From Pseudomonadota bacterium (lineage in GTDB: Bacteria; Pseudomonadota; Alphaproteobacteria; Caulobacterales; Caulobacteraceae), in NCBI GenBank assembly GCA_023432855.1, contig JAEZEZ010000048.1, positions 1 through 6,015 on the forward strand: a DNA stretch of 6,015 nucleotides. The letters run 5' to 3'. A program made the translations under genes and the position numbers. Every line of letters begins with the position of its first letter. The first letter of the stretch is position 1. Positions 1-4,977 of this stretch are shown piece by piece. The notes beneath the pieces were generated by a model. It saw nothing but the letters and a program-made list of their open reading frames with translations, ran no database searches and was not told the DNA's origin.

Positions 1-720
1 GCGATAGACCGCGGGCGCCGCGACGCCCAGCCGCGCCCGCGCCGCCTCCAGCGGTTCGGCGAACAGCGCCTCGTAGTCGAGCGCCGGCAGCCAGGCGGCG
101 CGGCGGCCGTTCCGCCACGCCTCCATCACCGCCCGGATGGCCGGCACGGCCCGGTTCTCCCGCGCGATCTCGCGCGCCGCCCCCAGGCCGATGAAGATGA
201 AGCCCAGCTGCCGCGTCTGGGGGTAGGAGAAGGCCACCACGCACGCCTCGCCCAGCGCGTCGGTCTCGTAGCCCGTCAGCACGTGCCAGATGTCGTGCAG
301 GTCGCGCAGCCGGCGCGCGTACCACGCCACCGGGTGGGCCGCGGCCATGTAGGGCAGCACCTCACGCTCGACCCGCGCCAGGCCGTCGGGCTCGAACCCC
401 CGCGCGGCCAGGAAGTCGCGGTACGCCGCCCCCACCGTGCCCGGCGCGAACCCGTCGAGCCACGCCCGGTCCTGCAGCCGCTCGACCATCTCGCGCCCCA
501 GATAGGCCTGCCGCGCCCCCTCGGGATCGCGCAGCATCCGCTGGTAGCCGTCCGAGAGCGCGCGGCCGGTCAGCGCGCTCATGATCTCGAACACCTGGGC
601 GGTGTCCTCCTTGTCGCGGATCAGCCGGTTGAACGCCCGCAAGGCCCGGACCGGCTGCAGGCGCAGCGCCTCGGGGCGCAGGAAGGGGCTGTCGGGCTGG
701 ACGGCGGCGGGCTCGGTCAT
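1..720 (-). CDS. coq4: Coq4-family ubiquinone biosynthesis protein (3' end off the left edge)
   Basis: The frame is open from an ATG at 720 to the window edge (240 codons, no stop seen), so the C-terminus is missing, probably by only a short stretch. The protein begins MTEPAAVQPDSPFLRPEALR. At residues 142-158 it carries HDIWH, then 11 residues, then Glu158. This is the HDxxH-x11-E metal-binding signature of the Coq4 family, followed by a hydrophobic helix (QLGFIFIGLGA, about 171-181). Eukaryotic COQ4 is a membrane-associated member of the coenzyme Q synthesis complex and has been linked to oxidative decarboxylation at ring carbon C1. Alphaproteobacterial homologues are assumed to act in the same pathway. 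No strong Shine-Dalgarno precedes the ATG, but the start fits the usual family N-terminus. No other ubiquinone gene is visible nearby. Family assignment is firm. The exact bacterial role is inferred. Confidence 0.9.
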   Translation of the reverse strand, partial: MTEPAAVQPDSPFLRPEALRLQPVRALRAFNRLIRDKEDTAQVFEIMSALTGRALSDGYQRMLRDPEGARQAYLGREMVERLQDRAWLDGFAPGTVGAAYRDFLAARGFEPDGLARVEREVLPYMAAAHPVAWYARRLRDLHDIWHVLTGYETDALGEACVVAFSYPQTRQLGFIFIGLGAAREIARENRAVPAIRAVMEAWRNGRRAAWLPALDYEALFAEPLEAARARLGVAAPAVYR

Positions 721-789
721 GGCGGGACGCACACGGTTCACCCGACCATGCACCCGTTGACGCCGGGGAAATCAAGGGGGCGGAGGCCT

Positions 790-832
790 TTCGGGGACTG
801 GATGGCGCCGCAGGCGGCTTCCTGTCCCCGAA
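790..832. repeat. REP-like inverted repeat (TTCGGGGAC / GTCCCCGAA)
   Basis: Perfect 9-bp arms lie at 790-798 (TTCGGGGAC) and 824-832 (GTCCCCGAA), with a 25-nt interior that contains a smaller GCCGC/GCGGC dyad. The GGGGAC arm resembles the motif repeated at 1559-1585, 1681-1707 and 1924-1978, so it may be a diverged member of the same palindromic family. It could also act as a terminator or a transcript-end structure, but no T-run follows. Confidence 0.45.
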
Positions 833-881
833 CGCAACGGAGCGGCCCCCCACGGCGGAAACGGCCTGCGGCCGGATTGTC

Positions 882-954
882 CACGGAAAACACGGAAATC
901 ACGGAAGAAGATCGCCTTCGGCGAGTCCACGAACCACACGAAAAGCACGAACGG
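882..954. repeat. Paired 9-bp tandem repeats (3 x CACGGANNN, hairpin, 3 x CACGAANNN)
   Basis: Three exact-period units CACGGAAAA, CACGGAAAT and CACGGAAGA occupy 882-908. A 19-nt spacer holds a small perfect hairpin (TCGCC-TTC-GGCGA, 912-924). Three further units CACGAACCA, CACGAAAAG and CACGAACGG occupy 928-954. In translation this gives low-complexity runs such as STENTEITEE and HEPHEKHER, which recur as spurious short proteins in many environmental bacteria. I recognise that recurrence from memory and have not searched for it. The element is probably a dispersed intergenic repeat rather than coding DNA. Its function is unknown. Confidence 0.75.
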
Positions 955-1039
955 GACGCGGGTCGCCGCGCCTTCGCAGCGTCGAGGTCGGAGCGGCTGG
1001 GTTCCCGTATGCCCGCCGTATTCCCAGGTGGCGGTGGAC

Positions 1040-1465
1040 CTAGCGGAGGATTTGCACTGACTCCGCAGTGAGGAAAATCGGGCGGCGATACGGCGCGCAC
1101 TTATCGATATCGCCGGAAAGCGCGTCACCGGCCCAGCACCCATTCGGGACGTCGATTTGGCCGCTCAGGAGGGCCAAGAACTCCCCCCGAAGTTGTTCGT
1201 CAACTCCGCAGCGCTCCGGAATCAGCGCCACGTCCCTCCTATCGCCGGCGAAGCCCCTAGGGTAGGCAACGCAAAGTTCTCTCCCGAGAACTAACGTGAC
1301 CGGACCACAGAACTTCTTTCCGTGAAACTTCGATGGCTCGGCGAACACAGCTCCCAGTTCATCACTACAATTCGCCGAAAGGGAACCGGCGGGCTTGCTC
1401 AATAAGGGCGCTTGGCATGACACCAACGCGCCGGCTGCAACGAAGCAAATTAGAACACGACCCAA
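1040..1465 (-). CDS. Unrecognised cysteine-rich lipoprotein
   Basis: A 141-aa protein with a compact lipoprotein signal, MGRVLICFVAAGALVSC. The lipobox is LVSC with the acylated Cys at residue 17, so the protein should be membrane-anchored and face the periplasm. The mature part has six more cysteines (in NCSDE, KFCGP, ELCVA, ERCGV, GCWAG and KCAPY contexts), enough for three disulfides. The segment AEPSKFHGKKFCGPVTLVL resembles the 'dpxxydGkxVxvxGxl' start of small OB-like domains in hypothetical envelope proteins, but this is only a weak similarity. The TTG start at 1465 is preferred because GGAGG lies 5 nt upstream. A longer GTG frame from 1477 would place that GGAGG inside the gene and an acidic residue in the signal peptide. 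GC falls to about 52% over 1261-1380, well below the neighbours, hinting at acquisition or relaxed selection. Function not known. Confidence 0.72.
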   Translation of the reverse strand: MGRVLICFVAAGALVSCQAPLLSKPAGSLSANCSDELGAVFAEPSKFHGKKFCGPVTLVLGRELCVAYPRGFAGDRRDVALIPERCGVDEQLRGEFLALLSGQIDVPNGCWAGDALSGDIDKCAPYRRPIFLTAESVQILR

Positions 1466-1470
1466 GGATA

Positions 1471-1475
1471 CCTCC
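1471..1475 (-). promoter_or_regulatory. Ribosome binding site choosing a TTG start
   Basis: On the minus strand GGAGG is followed by TATCC and then TTG at 1465-1463. The 5-nt spacing is good. The upstream in-frame GTG (1477) overlaps this site, so the TTG start is the better choice for the lipoprotein. Confidence 0.55.
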
Positions 1476-1558
1476 ACTCAAACAAGTGGGGACACACGTC
1501 ACTTAAAACCTTACTCTAGATGCCGTCATTCCGGAAAGGCGGCGGGCCTCGGCCCGGG

Positions 1559-1585
1559 AGTACGGGGACCCGATACACATTTCCC
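1559..1585 (+). repeat. REP-like motif, copy A (TACGGGGAC...GATAC)
   Basis: A 27-bp sequence matching the motif at 1681-1707 at 22 of 27 positions, in the same orientation. The arms GGGGA and TTCCC can pair weakly. It follows a GGGCC/GGCCC dyad (1544-1555). Motifs of this type are known around REP-associated tyrosine transposase (RAYT, Y1 family) genes, but no such gene is in the window. Confidence 0.55.
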
Positions 1586-1602
1586 TCGCCACCCTCGCCG
1601 CC

Positions 1603-1625
1603 ATCCCCGGACCTGTTCCGGGGAT
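1603..1625. repeat. Perfect palindrome (ATCCCCGGA-CCTGT-TCCGGGGAT)
   Basis: Arms of 9 bp (1603-1611 and 1617-1625) enclose a 5-nt loop. This 'CCCCGGac..gtCCGGGG' type of dyad is a common dispersed palindrome in alphaproteobacterial intergenic DNA. It lies between REP-like copies A and C. It could act as a cruciform, an RNA hairpin or a transposase target. No T-run is present to support an intrinsic terminator. Confidence 0.65.
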
Positions 1626-1680
1626 CCATGGTGGAGGCGGGCCTGGCGGGCATCGGCGTCGCGGCGCCGGCCGGGCCCGA

Positions 1681-1978
1681 AATACGGGGACGCGATACCT
1701 ATTCCCCCGTTCCGCGACGTCAGGCCTGAGCGAGGCAGATCCCTCGGCTGACCCGGGCCAGTCCGTCCCCAAACCTCATGGTGGAGTGACGCGCCCGGCC
1801 GACGAGGGCGCGAAGCTCCGCCATAGGGTTGGGGGAACTGCAGGCCGTGCGGGCAGATGAGAAGCCTGTGGTCCGGAAGGCTGTCCGGAGGTCACCACGG
1901 AAGCGCGGGCATTGGAAGGTCGCGGGGATTAGGTATCGTGTCCCCGTATTCACGAGGTATCGTGTCCCCGTATTCACG
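1681..1978. mobile_element. Candidate non-autonomous (MITE/REPIN-like) element with 27-bp inverted ends
   Basis: The left end 1681-1707 begins AATACGGGGAC and ends in TCCCC. The right end 1924-1950 is its reverse complement at 25 of 27 positions. A further partial copy of the right-end motif directly follows, so 24 bp (1931-1954) is repeated exactly at 1955-1978. The about 216-bp interior has no recognisable gene. Inverted pairs of short motifs of this kind are what RAYT transposases mobilise, so this may be a non-autonomous element moved in trans. No target-site duplication is evident, as expected for that class. An ancient decayed insertion or a simple repeat cluster are alternatives. Confidence 0.45.
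1931..1978 (-). repeat. Exact 24-bp tandem duplication of the REP-like motif
   Basis: Two adjacent identical 24-bp units (1931-1954 and 1955-1978), each reading AGGTATCG then TGTCCCCG then TATTCACG. They are the reverse complement of the motif at 1681-1707. Exact identity suggests recent duplication. They end 43 bp before the acetyltransferase start, so they lie in its promoter or leader region. Confidence 0.85.
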
Positions 1979-2007
1979 CCGGAGGGGCGCGGCCGACGCA
2001 GGGCGCT

Positions 2008-2014
2008 GGAGGGG
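2008..2014 (+). promoter_or_regulatory. Ribosome binding site for the acetyltransferase
   Basis: GGAGGGG lies 7 nt before the ATG at 2022. It decides the start: an in-frame ATG at 1857 would add 55 residues translated from the repeats and has no comparable site. Confidence 0.8.
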
Positions 2015-2021
2015 TAATCCG

Positions 2022-2513
2022 ATGCAGGCTGAGCGGTTCGAGATGCGGCCGGCGGCGCCCGGGGACCTGGCGCCCCTGGCCGGGCTGTGGCTGCAGGGCT
2101 GGCGCGACGGGCATGCGGCCATCACGCCGGCCGCGCTGGCCAGGCTGCGCACGCTGGAGAGCTTCACCGAGCGGCTCGAGCGCGCCCTGCCCGATGTCCG
2201 GGTCGCCGGGCCGGTCGGCGCGCCCATGGGCTTCCACCTGATCAAGGGCGAGGAGCTGAACCAGTTCTACGTCGACGCCCGGGCCCGCGGCTCGGGCCTC
2301 GCCGCACGCCTGCTGGAGGACGCGGAAGCGTGCTTCCGCGGGGCGGGGGTCGCGCGGCCCTGGCTCGCGTGCGCGATCGGCAATGACCGCGCAGCGCGCT
2401 TCTACGAGAAGTCCGGCTGGACGCGGACCGGCGTGGAGCGCGTCCCCACGGAGACCTCCGAGGGACCGTTTCCGCTGGATGTCTGGCGGTACGAGAAGCG
2501 GCTGGGGGGCTGA
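2022..2513 (+). CDS. GNAT-family N-acetyltransferase
   Basis: A 163-aa protein, normal length for a single-domain GNAT enzyme that transfers an acetyl group from acetyl-CoA to an amine. Residues 1-30 (RPAAPGDLAPLAGLW) form the usual first strand and helix. Strand 4 and the CoA-binding loop are at 78-99, with R87-A-R-G90-S-G92 fitting the Q/R-x-x-G-x-G/A pyrophosphate-binding motif. The motif-B-like segment NDRAARFYEKSGW (121-133) is typical of the family. The substrate cannot be told: relatives modify amino acids, antibiotics, protein N-termini or small amines. The gene stands alone. It is convergent with the TauE/SafE gene, with a strong hairpin between the two stops. The repeat cluster just upstream may affect its expression. 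Confidence 0.88.
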   Translation: MQAERFEMRPAAPGDLAPLAGLWLQGWRDGHAAITPAALARLRTLESFTERLERALPDVRVAGPVGAPMGFHLIKGEELNQFYVDARARGSGLAARLLEDAEACFRGAGVARPWLACAIGNDRAARFYEKSGWTRTGVERVPTETSEGPFPLDVWRYEKRLGG

Positions 2514-2573
2514 GCGGGGCGTTGCAACGGAAGAACCGCCTGCCCACGTCGCGTTTCCCCCTCTCCCTCCGGC

Positions 2574-2627
2574 GTCGGGCTGCTCTAGGCCCCCCGGTCG
2601 GCGCCGGAGCGCCTAGAGCAGCCCGAC
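2574..2627. terminator. Perfect 17-bp hairpin between convergent genes, overlapping a stop codon
   Basis: Arms at 2574-2590 and 2611-2627 are perfectly complementary over 17 bp, with a 20-nt loop that holds a further GGCGCC dyad. The right arm contains the last codons and the TAG stop of the minus-strand permease (GTCGGGCTGCTCTAGGC on that strand). Its position between two converging genes suggests a bidirectional terminator or 3'-end stabiliser. No T-run follows on either strand, so factor-independent termination is unproven. Confidence 0.55.
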
Positions 2628-3392
2628 CAGGCGCGCGGTTTGATAGAGGGCCACCAGCAGCACCAACCCGCCCACTGCGAACGTCAGCGGCCGCAGGGGC
2701 ACGACGCGGACCACGAACCCCGCCAGCGGCGCGGCCAGGACGCCGCCGATGATCAGGCCGCCGACGGCCCATGCGTGCTGGGCCACGCCTTCCGCCTCCT
2801 TCCAGTGGCCGCTGAGCAGCGCCGCCAGGAAGGTCGCCGATATGGCCGAGGTGACGAAGAACTCCGCGGCGTTGGCCGTGCCGATCGACTTGCGGGTGTC
2901 GTCCCCCGCGCCGACCAGGGTGGTGGTCACCGACGGGCCCCAGCCGCCGCCGCCCACCGCGTCGAAGAAGCCGCCGAAGAGGCCCAGGCCCGGCGCCAGC
3001 TTCCAGGGAAAGGGCCGCACCGGCCTCGCCCCGCGCCACGCCCGCCACAGGATGACCAGGCCCATGATCGCCAGATAGCCGGTTATCCACGGCTTGATGA
3101 TGTCCCCGTCGATCGAGGTCAGCACGAAGGCGCCGAGCGCGCCGCCGACCACCCCGCCCAGCGCGAGCGGGACGAACAGCTTCCAGTTCACGTTCCTGTT
3201 GACGGCGTGCGAGCCGGCCGAGGTGGCCGTGGTGAAGACCTCGGCGGCGTGGACGCTGGCCGAGGCCGTGGCGGGCGGAACGCCGAACGACAGCAGCACG
3301 GTGGTGGAGATCACCCCGTAGGCCATGCCCAGCGAGCCATCGACGATCTGGGCGAGAAATCCGACCACCGCGAACAGGATCAGGTCTTCCAT
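2613..3392 (-). CDS. TauE/SafE (TSUP) family membrane permease
   Basis: A 259-aa integral inner-membrane protein of the sulfite exporter TauE/SafE family (PF01925), of usual length. It has the two-fold internal repeat of the family. The first half has VDGSLGMAYG (17-26) and SASVHAAEVFTTATSAGSH (44-62). The second has GGFFDAVGGGGWGPS (140-154) and GTANAAEFFVTSAIS (171-185). About eight hydrophobic segments are visible, including 72-91, 102-117, 208-228 and 236-251. Family members move sulfite, sulfoacetate, other sulfonates or organic anions. The substrate cannot be told here. The ATG at 3392 has GGAGG 5 nt upstream. The RidA-like gene ends 50 bp upstream on the same strand, suggesting one transcript. 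The stop codon is inside the hairpin at 2574-2627. Confidence 0.92.
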   Translation of the reverse strand: MEDLILFAVVGFLAQIVDGSLGMAYGVISTTVLLSFGVPPATASASVHAAEVFTTATSAGSHAVNRNVNWKLFVPLALGGVVGGALGAFVLTSIDGDIIKPWITGYLAIMGLVILWRAWRGARPVRPFPWKLAPGLGLFGGFFDAVGGGGWGPSVTTTLVGAGDDTRKSIGTANAAEFFVTSAISATFLAALLSGHWKEAEGVAQHAWAVGGLIIGGVLAAPLAGFVVRVVPLRPLTFAVGGLVLLVALYQTARLVGLL

Positions 3393-3442
3393 TGGGTCCT
3401 CCGACAGGCGCGGCGGAAGAGGAAGGGTGAATTCCTAGTGAG

Positions 3443-3868
3443 TCAATAGGCATTCATCGGCCGGGCCGTTCGGAGCCCCTCTGTCACGATGGCGTCGGCT
3501 TCGATCTCGACCAGCCAGTCGGGGTCGATGAAGGCCGAGACCTGGACGAAGGTGGAGGCGGGGCGGATGTCGGCGAAGACCTCGCCGTGGGCGCGGGCGG
3601 CGTCGCGCCAGCGGGCGATGTCGGTGAGCATGACGCGGGTGCGGACGACGTCCTTCAGCGAGCAGCCCGCGTCGGCGAGCGCGCGGGCGACGATCTCAAG
3701 ACAGAGCCGGGTCTGGGCGTGGACGTCGCCGGGATGGGCGGCGCGACCGTCCGGCCCGATGGGGGCCGTGCCGGCCACCGCCACGTGGGCGCCCGTGCGG
3801 ACGGCGCGGCTGAAGCCGATCTGCGGTTCGAGCGGCGAGCCGGAGCTTACGAGGATGCGGCGGGTCAT
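3443..3868 (-). CDS. RidA/YjgF-family protein lacking the catalytic arginine
   Basis: A 141-aa protein of the Rid (YjgF/YER057c/UK114) family, small cytosolic trimers. Family features in order are the N-terminal strand VSSGSPLEPQIGFSRAVRTG, the core VAVAGTAPIGPDG (29-41), the helix AQTRLCLEIVARALADAGCSLKDVVRTRVML (51-81) and the C-terminal VEIEADAI (120-127). In E. coli RidA the PARS segment supplies Arg105, which holds the carboxylate of imine/enamine intermediates. Here the matching segment is PAST, with Ser105 in place of Arg. Loss of this residue is typical of Rid subgroups outside the RidA group, for which enamine deaminase activity is not expected. The role is therefore unknown. It probably heads an operon with the TauE/SafE gene. 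A weak GGAAGA lies about 8 nt before the ATG. Confidence 0.9.
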   Translation of the reverse strand: MTRRILVSSGSPLEPQIGFSRAVRTGAHVAVAGTAPIGPDGRAAHPGDVHAQTRLCLEIVARALADAGCSLKDVVRTRVMLTDIARWRDAARAHGEVFADIRPASTFVQVSAFIDPDWLVEIEADAIVTEGLRTARPMNAY

Positions 3869-3955
3869 GGCGGGTCTTCCGGGCGGAGCGCCACCATTCC
3901 CCGGATCGCGCCTGTGCGGAAGGCGGCGTGGGCTTTTCCCTACGGCGGTTGTCAG

Positions 3956-3984
3956 TTGAACGGCCGTCGCCGCGGCCCTCTATG
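3956..3984 (+). promoter_or_regulatory. Tentative sigma-70-type promoter for the secreted protein
   Basis: TTGAAC (3956-3961) and TCTATG (3979-3984) are 17 bp apart in the 136-bp divergent gap. Matches to the consensus are only 4/6 and 3/6. A start near 3991 would leave a leader of about 14 nt containing the ribosome site. Weak evidence. Confidence 0.25.
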
Positions 3985-3991
3985 GCCGGAC

Positions 3992-3997
3992 AGGAGG
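3992..3997 (+). promoter_or_regulatory. Strong ribosome binding site (AGGAGG)
   Basis: AGGAGG followed by a 7-nt AT-rich spacer (ATTTCAC) and ATG at 4005. It is the best ribosome site in the window and suggests the secreted protein is well translated. Confidence 0.8.
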
Positions 3998-4004
3998 ATT
4001 TCAC

Positions 4005-4460
4005 ATGCGGATCATCGGGATCGCGGCCGTGGCCGCGGCGGGGGCGGCGGCGCTGCTGGCCGCGGGGCAGGCGCAGGCGGCGGGCGAGCTGTGCCCGACG
4101 GTGAAGAAGATCGTGGCCGCGGCCGACGCGACGCCGACGTGGCAGGGGGTCTCGCGCGGGGCGACCGGGACGGCGGTTCCGGCGGGCTTCGGAAACTGTG
4201 TGACGTCCGCCTATTCGGGCTCGGCCGACTACAACTGCGATCTGCAGGGCGTCACGGCCCAGACGGTGAACGCGAAGTACGACAGGCTGGTCGCCGAGCT
4301 GAACGCCTGCCTGGCGACGGCGCCGCAGGTCGAGGGCGACGACATCGCCACCTACACCCGTTGGCGCGCGCCCGCCGGGGTGGAGGTGACGGCCACGAAG
4401 GTGGTGCAGGCCAACGCCGACAACTTCGCCGTCGGCCTGGGCGTGCGGCGGCCGTTCTAG
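4005..4460 (+). CDS. Secreted four-cysteine protein of unknown function
   Basis: A 151-aa protein with a clear Sec signal peptide: MRIIG, an alanine-rich hydrophobic core, and the cleavage site AQA|A after residue 25. The mature protein of about 126 aa has four cysteines (30, 65, 78, 102), probably two disulfides, consistent with the periplasm. No family motif is recognised. The region 46-82 (WQGVSRGATG to YNCDLQG) is rich in Gly, Ser and aromatic residues, and 83-102 looks like an amphipathic helix ending in Cys102. The AGGAGG ribosome site makes the start secure. It is divergent from the RidA-like gene and is followed 16 bp later by structured repeat copy 1, which may form the 3' end of its transcript. 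Export is confident. Function is not known. Confidence 0.85.
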   Translation: MRIIGIAAVAAAGAAALLAAGQAQAAGELCPTVKKIVAAADATPTWQGVSRGATGTAVPAGFGNCVTSAYSGSADYNCDLQGVTAQTVNAKYDRLVAELNACLATAPQVEGDDIATYTRWRAPAGVEVTATKVVQANADNFAVGLGVRRPF

Positions 4461-4476
4461 GGGGCTGACCTGCCTT

Positions 4477-4693
4477 TCCTTCCTCGGAGGGAAGGAGGGC
4501 CCCGCGCATCGGAGGCGCGGCAGCGCCGGAGATCCTTGCGCGGGAGGAAGAGTGGCATGCGCGCAGCGCACTTCTTCCACCGTCGCTGGCGGGCTGACGC
4601 CCGTTCCCTTTCTTCCTCCGGCATGGGCCTGCGCCCCCGCCTTCGCGGGGGCTCCGACATGCCGGGACATCCTTCCCTCCCGGGAGGGAAGGA
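4477..4693. repeat. Structured dispersed repeat, copy 1
   Basis: A multi-stem palindromic element of about 217 bp. Elements in order: an 11-bp closing stem (4486-4496 with 4670-4680, GGAGGGAAGGA/TCCTTCCCTCC); an 8-bp stem CCCGCGCA/TGCGCGGG (4501-4508 with 4537-4544) enclosing GGCGC/GCGCC (4514-4527); GGAGGAAGA/TCTTCCTCC (4543-4551 with 4611-4619) enclosing TGCGC-GCA-GCGCA (4558-4570) and CGGGC-TGAC-GCCCG (4590-4603); CCGGCATG/CATGCCGG (4618-4625 with 4658-4665) enclosing GCCCCCGC/GCGGGGGC (4633-4652). It ends in a perfect 24-nt palindrome (4670-4693). The core 4497-4592 differs from copy 2 at one base. It lies between the secreted-protein stop and the RHH start. Confidence 0.85.
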
Positions 4694-4755
4694 GGGATGG
4701 CGGCGTCAGGAAACGGGCCGTCGCGGCCGTTCAGCGGCGTGCTAGGTTCGCGGCC

Positions 4756-4968
4756 ATGTCCACCCTTCGCAAGCGTTCGATCCTGCTGGCCGGCCACGCC
4801 ACCTCGGTGGCGCTGGAGCCGGAGTTCTGGGCGGTGCTGGACGACTGGGCGAAGGCCGAGGGGCTGAGCCTGGCGGGGCTGCTGCAGCGGCTGGACGCCG
4901 GGCGCGGACGCCGGCCGCTCGCCTCGGCCTGCCGGGTGGCGGCGCTGGAGCGCGTGCGCGGGGGTTAG
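4756..4968 (+). CDS. Small ribbon-helix-helix domain protein
   Basis: A 70-aa protein matching the RHH_4 type of ribbon-helix-helix domain (PF13467 style), common in alphaproteobacteria. Basic MSTLRKRSILLAG is followed by the strand HATSVALEPEFW (14-25), a helix to about 35, then GLSLAGLLQRLDAG (36-49), and a C-terminal part SACRVAALERVR (57-68). RHH proteins dimerise and insert a two-stranded sheet into the DNA major groove. The target of this one is unknown, and members of this subtype are poorly characterised. The ATG at 4756 is chosen because the frame upstream of it runs through repeat DNA. There is no clear Shine-Dalgarno. TAGGTT 7 nt before the ATG may instead be a -10 box giving a near-leaderless transcript. 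It is not next to a toxin gene, and lies between two copies of a structured repeat. Confidence 0.82.
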   Translation: MSTLRKRSILLAGHATSVALEPEFWAVLDDWAKAEGLSLAGLLQRLDAGRGRRPLASACRVAALERVRGG

Positions 4969-4977
4969 GGATTCTCC

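Larger units (their letters stand above)
721..1039. other. Gene-free intergenic stretch with repeats
   Basis: This stretch separates the coq4 start from the lipoprotein stop. Open frames across it have no recognisable protein features and are mostly read-through of repeats. Its visible content is a GGGGAC/GTCCCC hairpin at 790-832 and the paired 9-bp tandem repeats at 882-954. Any promoter for coq4 should lie near 721-780, but I cannot pick out convincing -35/-10 elements. Confidence 0.6.
1478..2021. other. Repeat-filled gene-free island
   Basis: About 540 bp between the lipoprotein start and the acetyltransferase start. Short frames here run through palindromes and repeats and have no recognisable protein signature. 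Content: GGGCC-TC-GGCCC at 1544-1555, REP-like motifs at 1559-1585, 1681-1707 and 1924-1978, and a strong palindrome at 1603-1625. The middle (about 1708-1923) has no structure I can name. Confidence 0.6.

Noticed and set aside
882..954. Possible CRISPR array
   Set aside because: Repeats are 9 bp with no spacers of 30 nt or so, and no cas genes are near.
283..1071. Plus-strand 262-aa frame
   Set aside because: Antisense to coq4 and continues through the 9-bp repeats. No protein signature.
1857..2021. N-terminal extension of the acetyltransferase to an upstream ATG
   Set aside because: The extra 55 residues are translated REP-like repeats, and the GGAGGGG site clearly serves the ATG at 2022.
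2242..3453. Long minus-strand open frame (403 aa) over the permease gene
   Set aside because: Arg/Gly/Pro-rich translation in another frame of the TauE/SafE gene, which has clear family motifs. Typical high-GC shadow frame.
3587..4670. Long open frames on both strands (293 and 324 aa)
   Set aside because: They cross the Rid gene, the divergent gap, the secreted-protein gene and the repeat, with low-complexity Arg/Gly composition.
4552..4755. Upstream extension of the RHH protein frame
   Set aside because: Encoded by structured repeat DNA with no RHH features. The domain starts just after the ATG at 4756.
4756..4968. RHH protein as the antitoxin of a toxin-antitoxin pair
   Set aside because: No adjacent small toxin gene. 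Flanks are repeat DNA, and the domain is the RHH_4 type rather than an antitoxin fusion.
4970..4974. GANTC (CcrM-type methylation) sites such as GATTC here and GAATC at 5654-5658
   Set aside because: Isolated 5-bp matches without a matching promoter context. Too short to support regulation by methylation.
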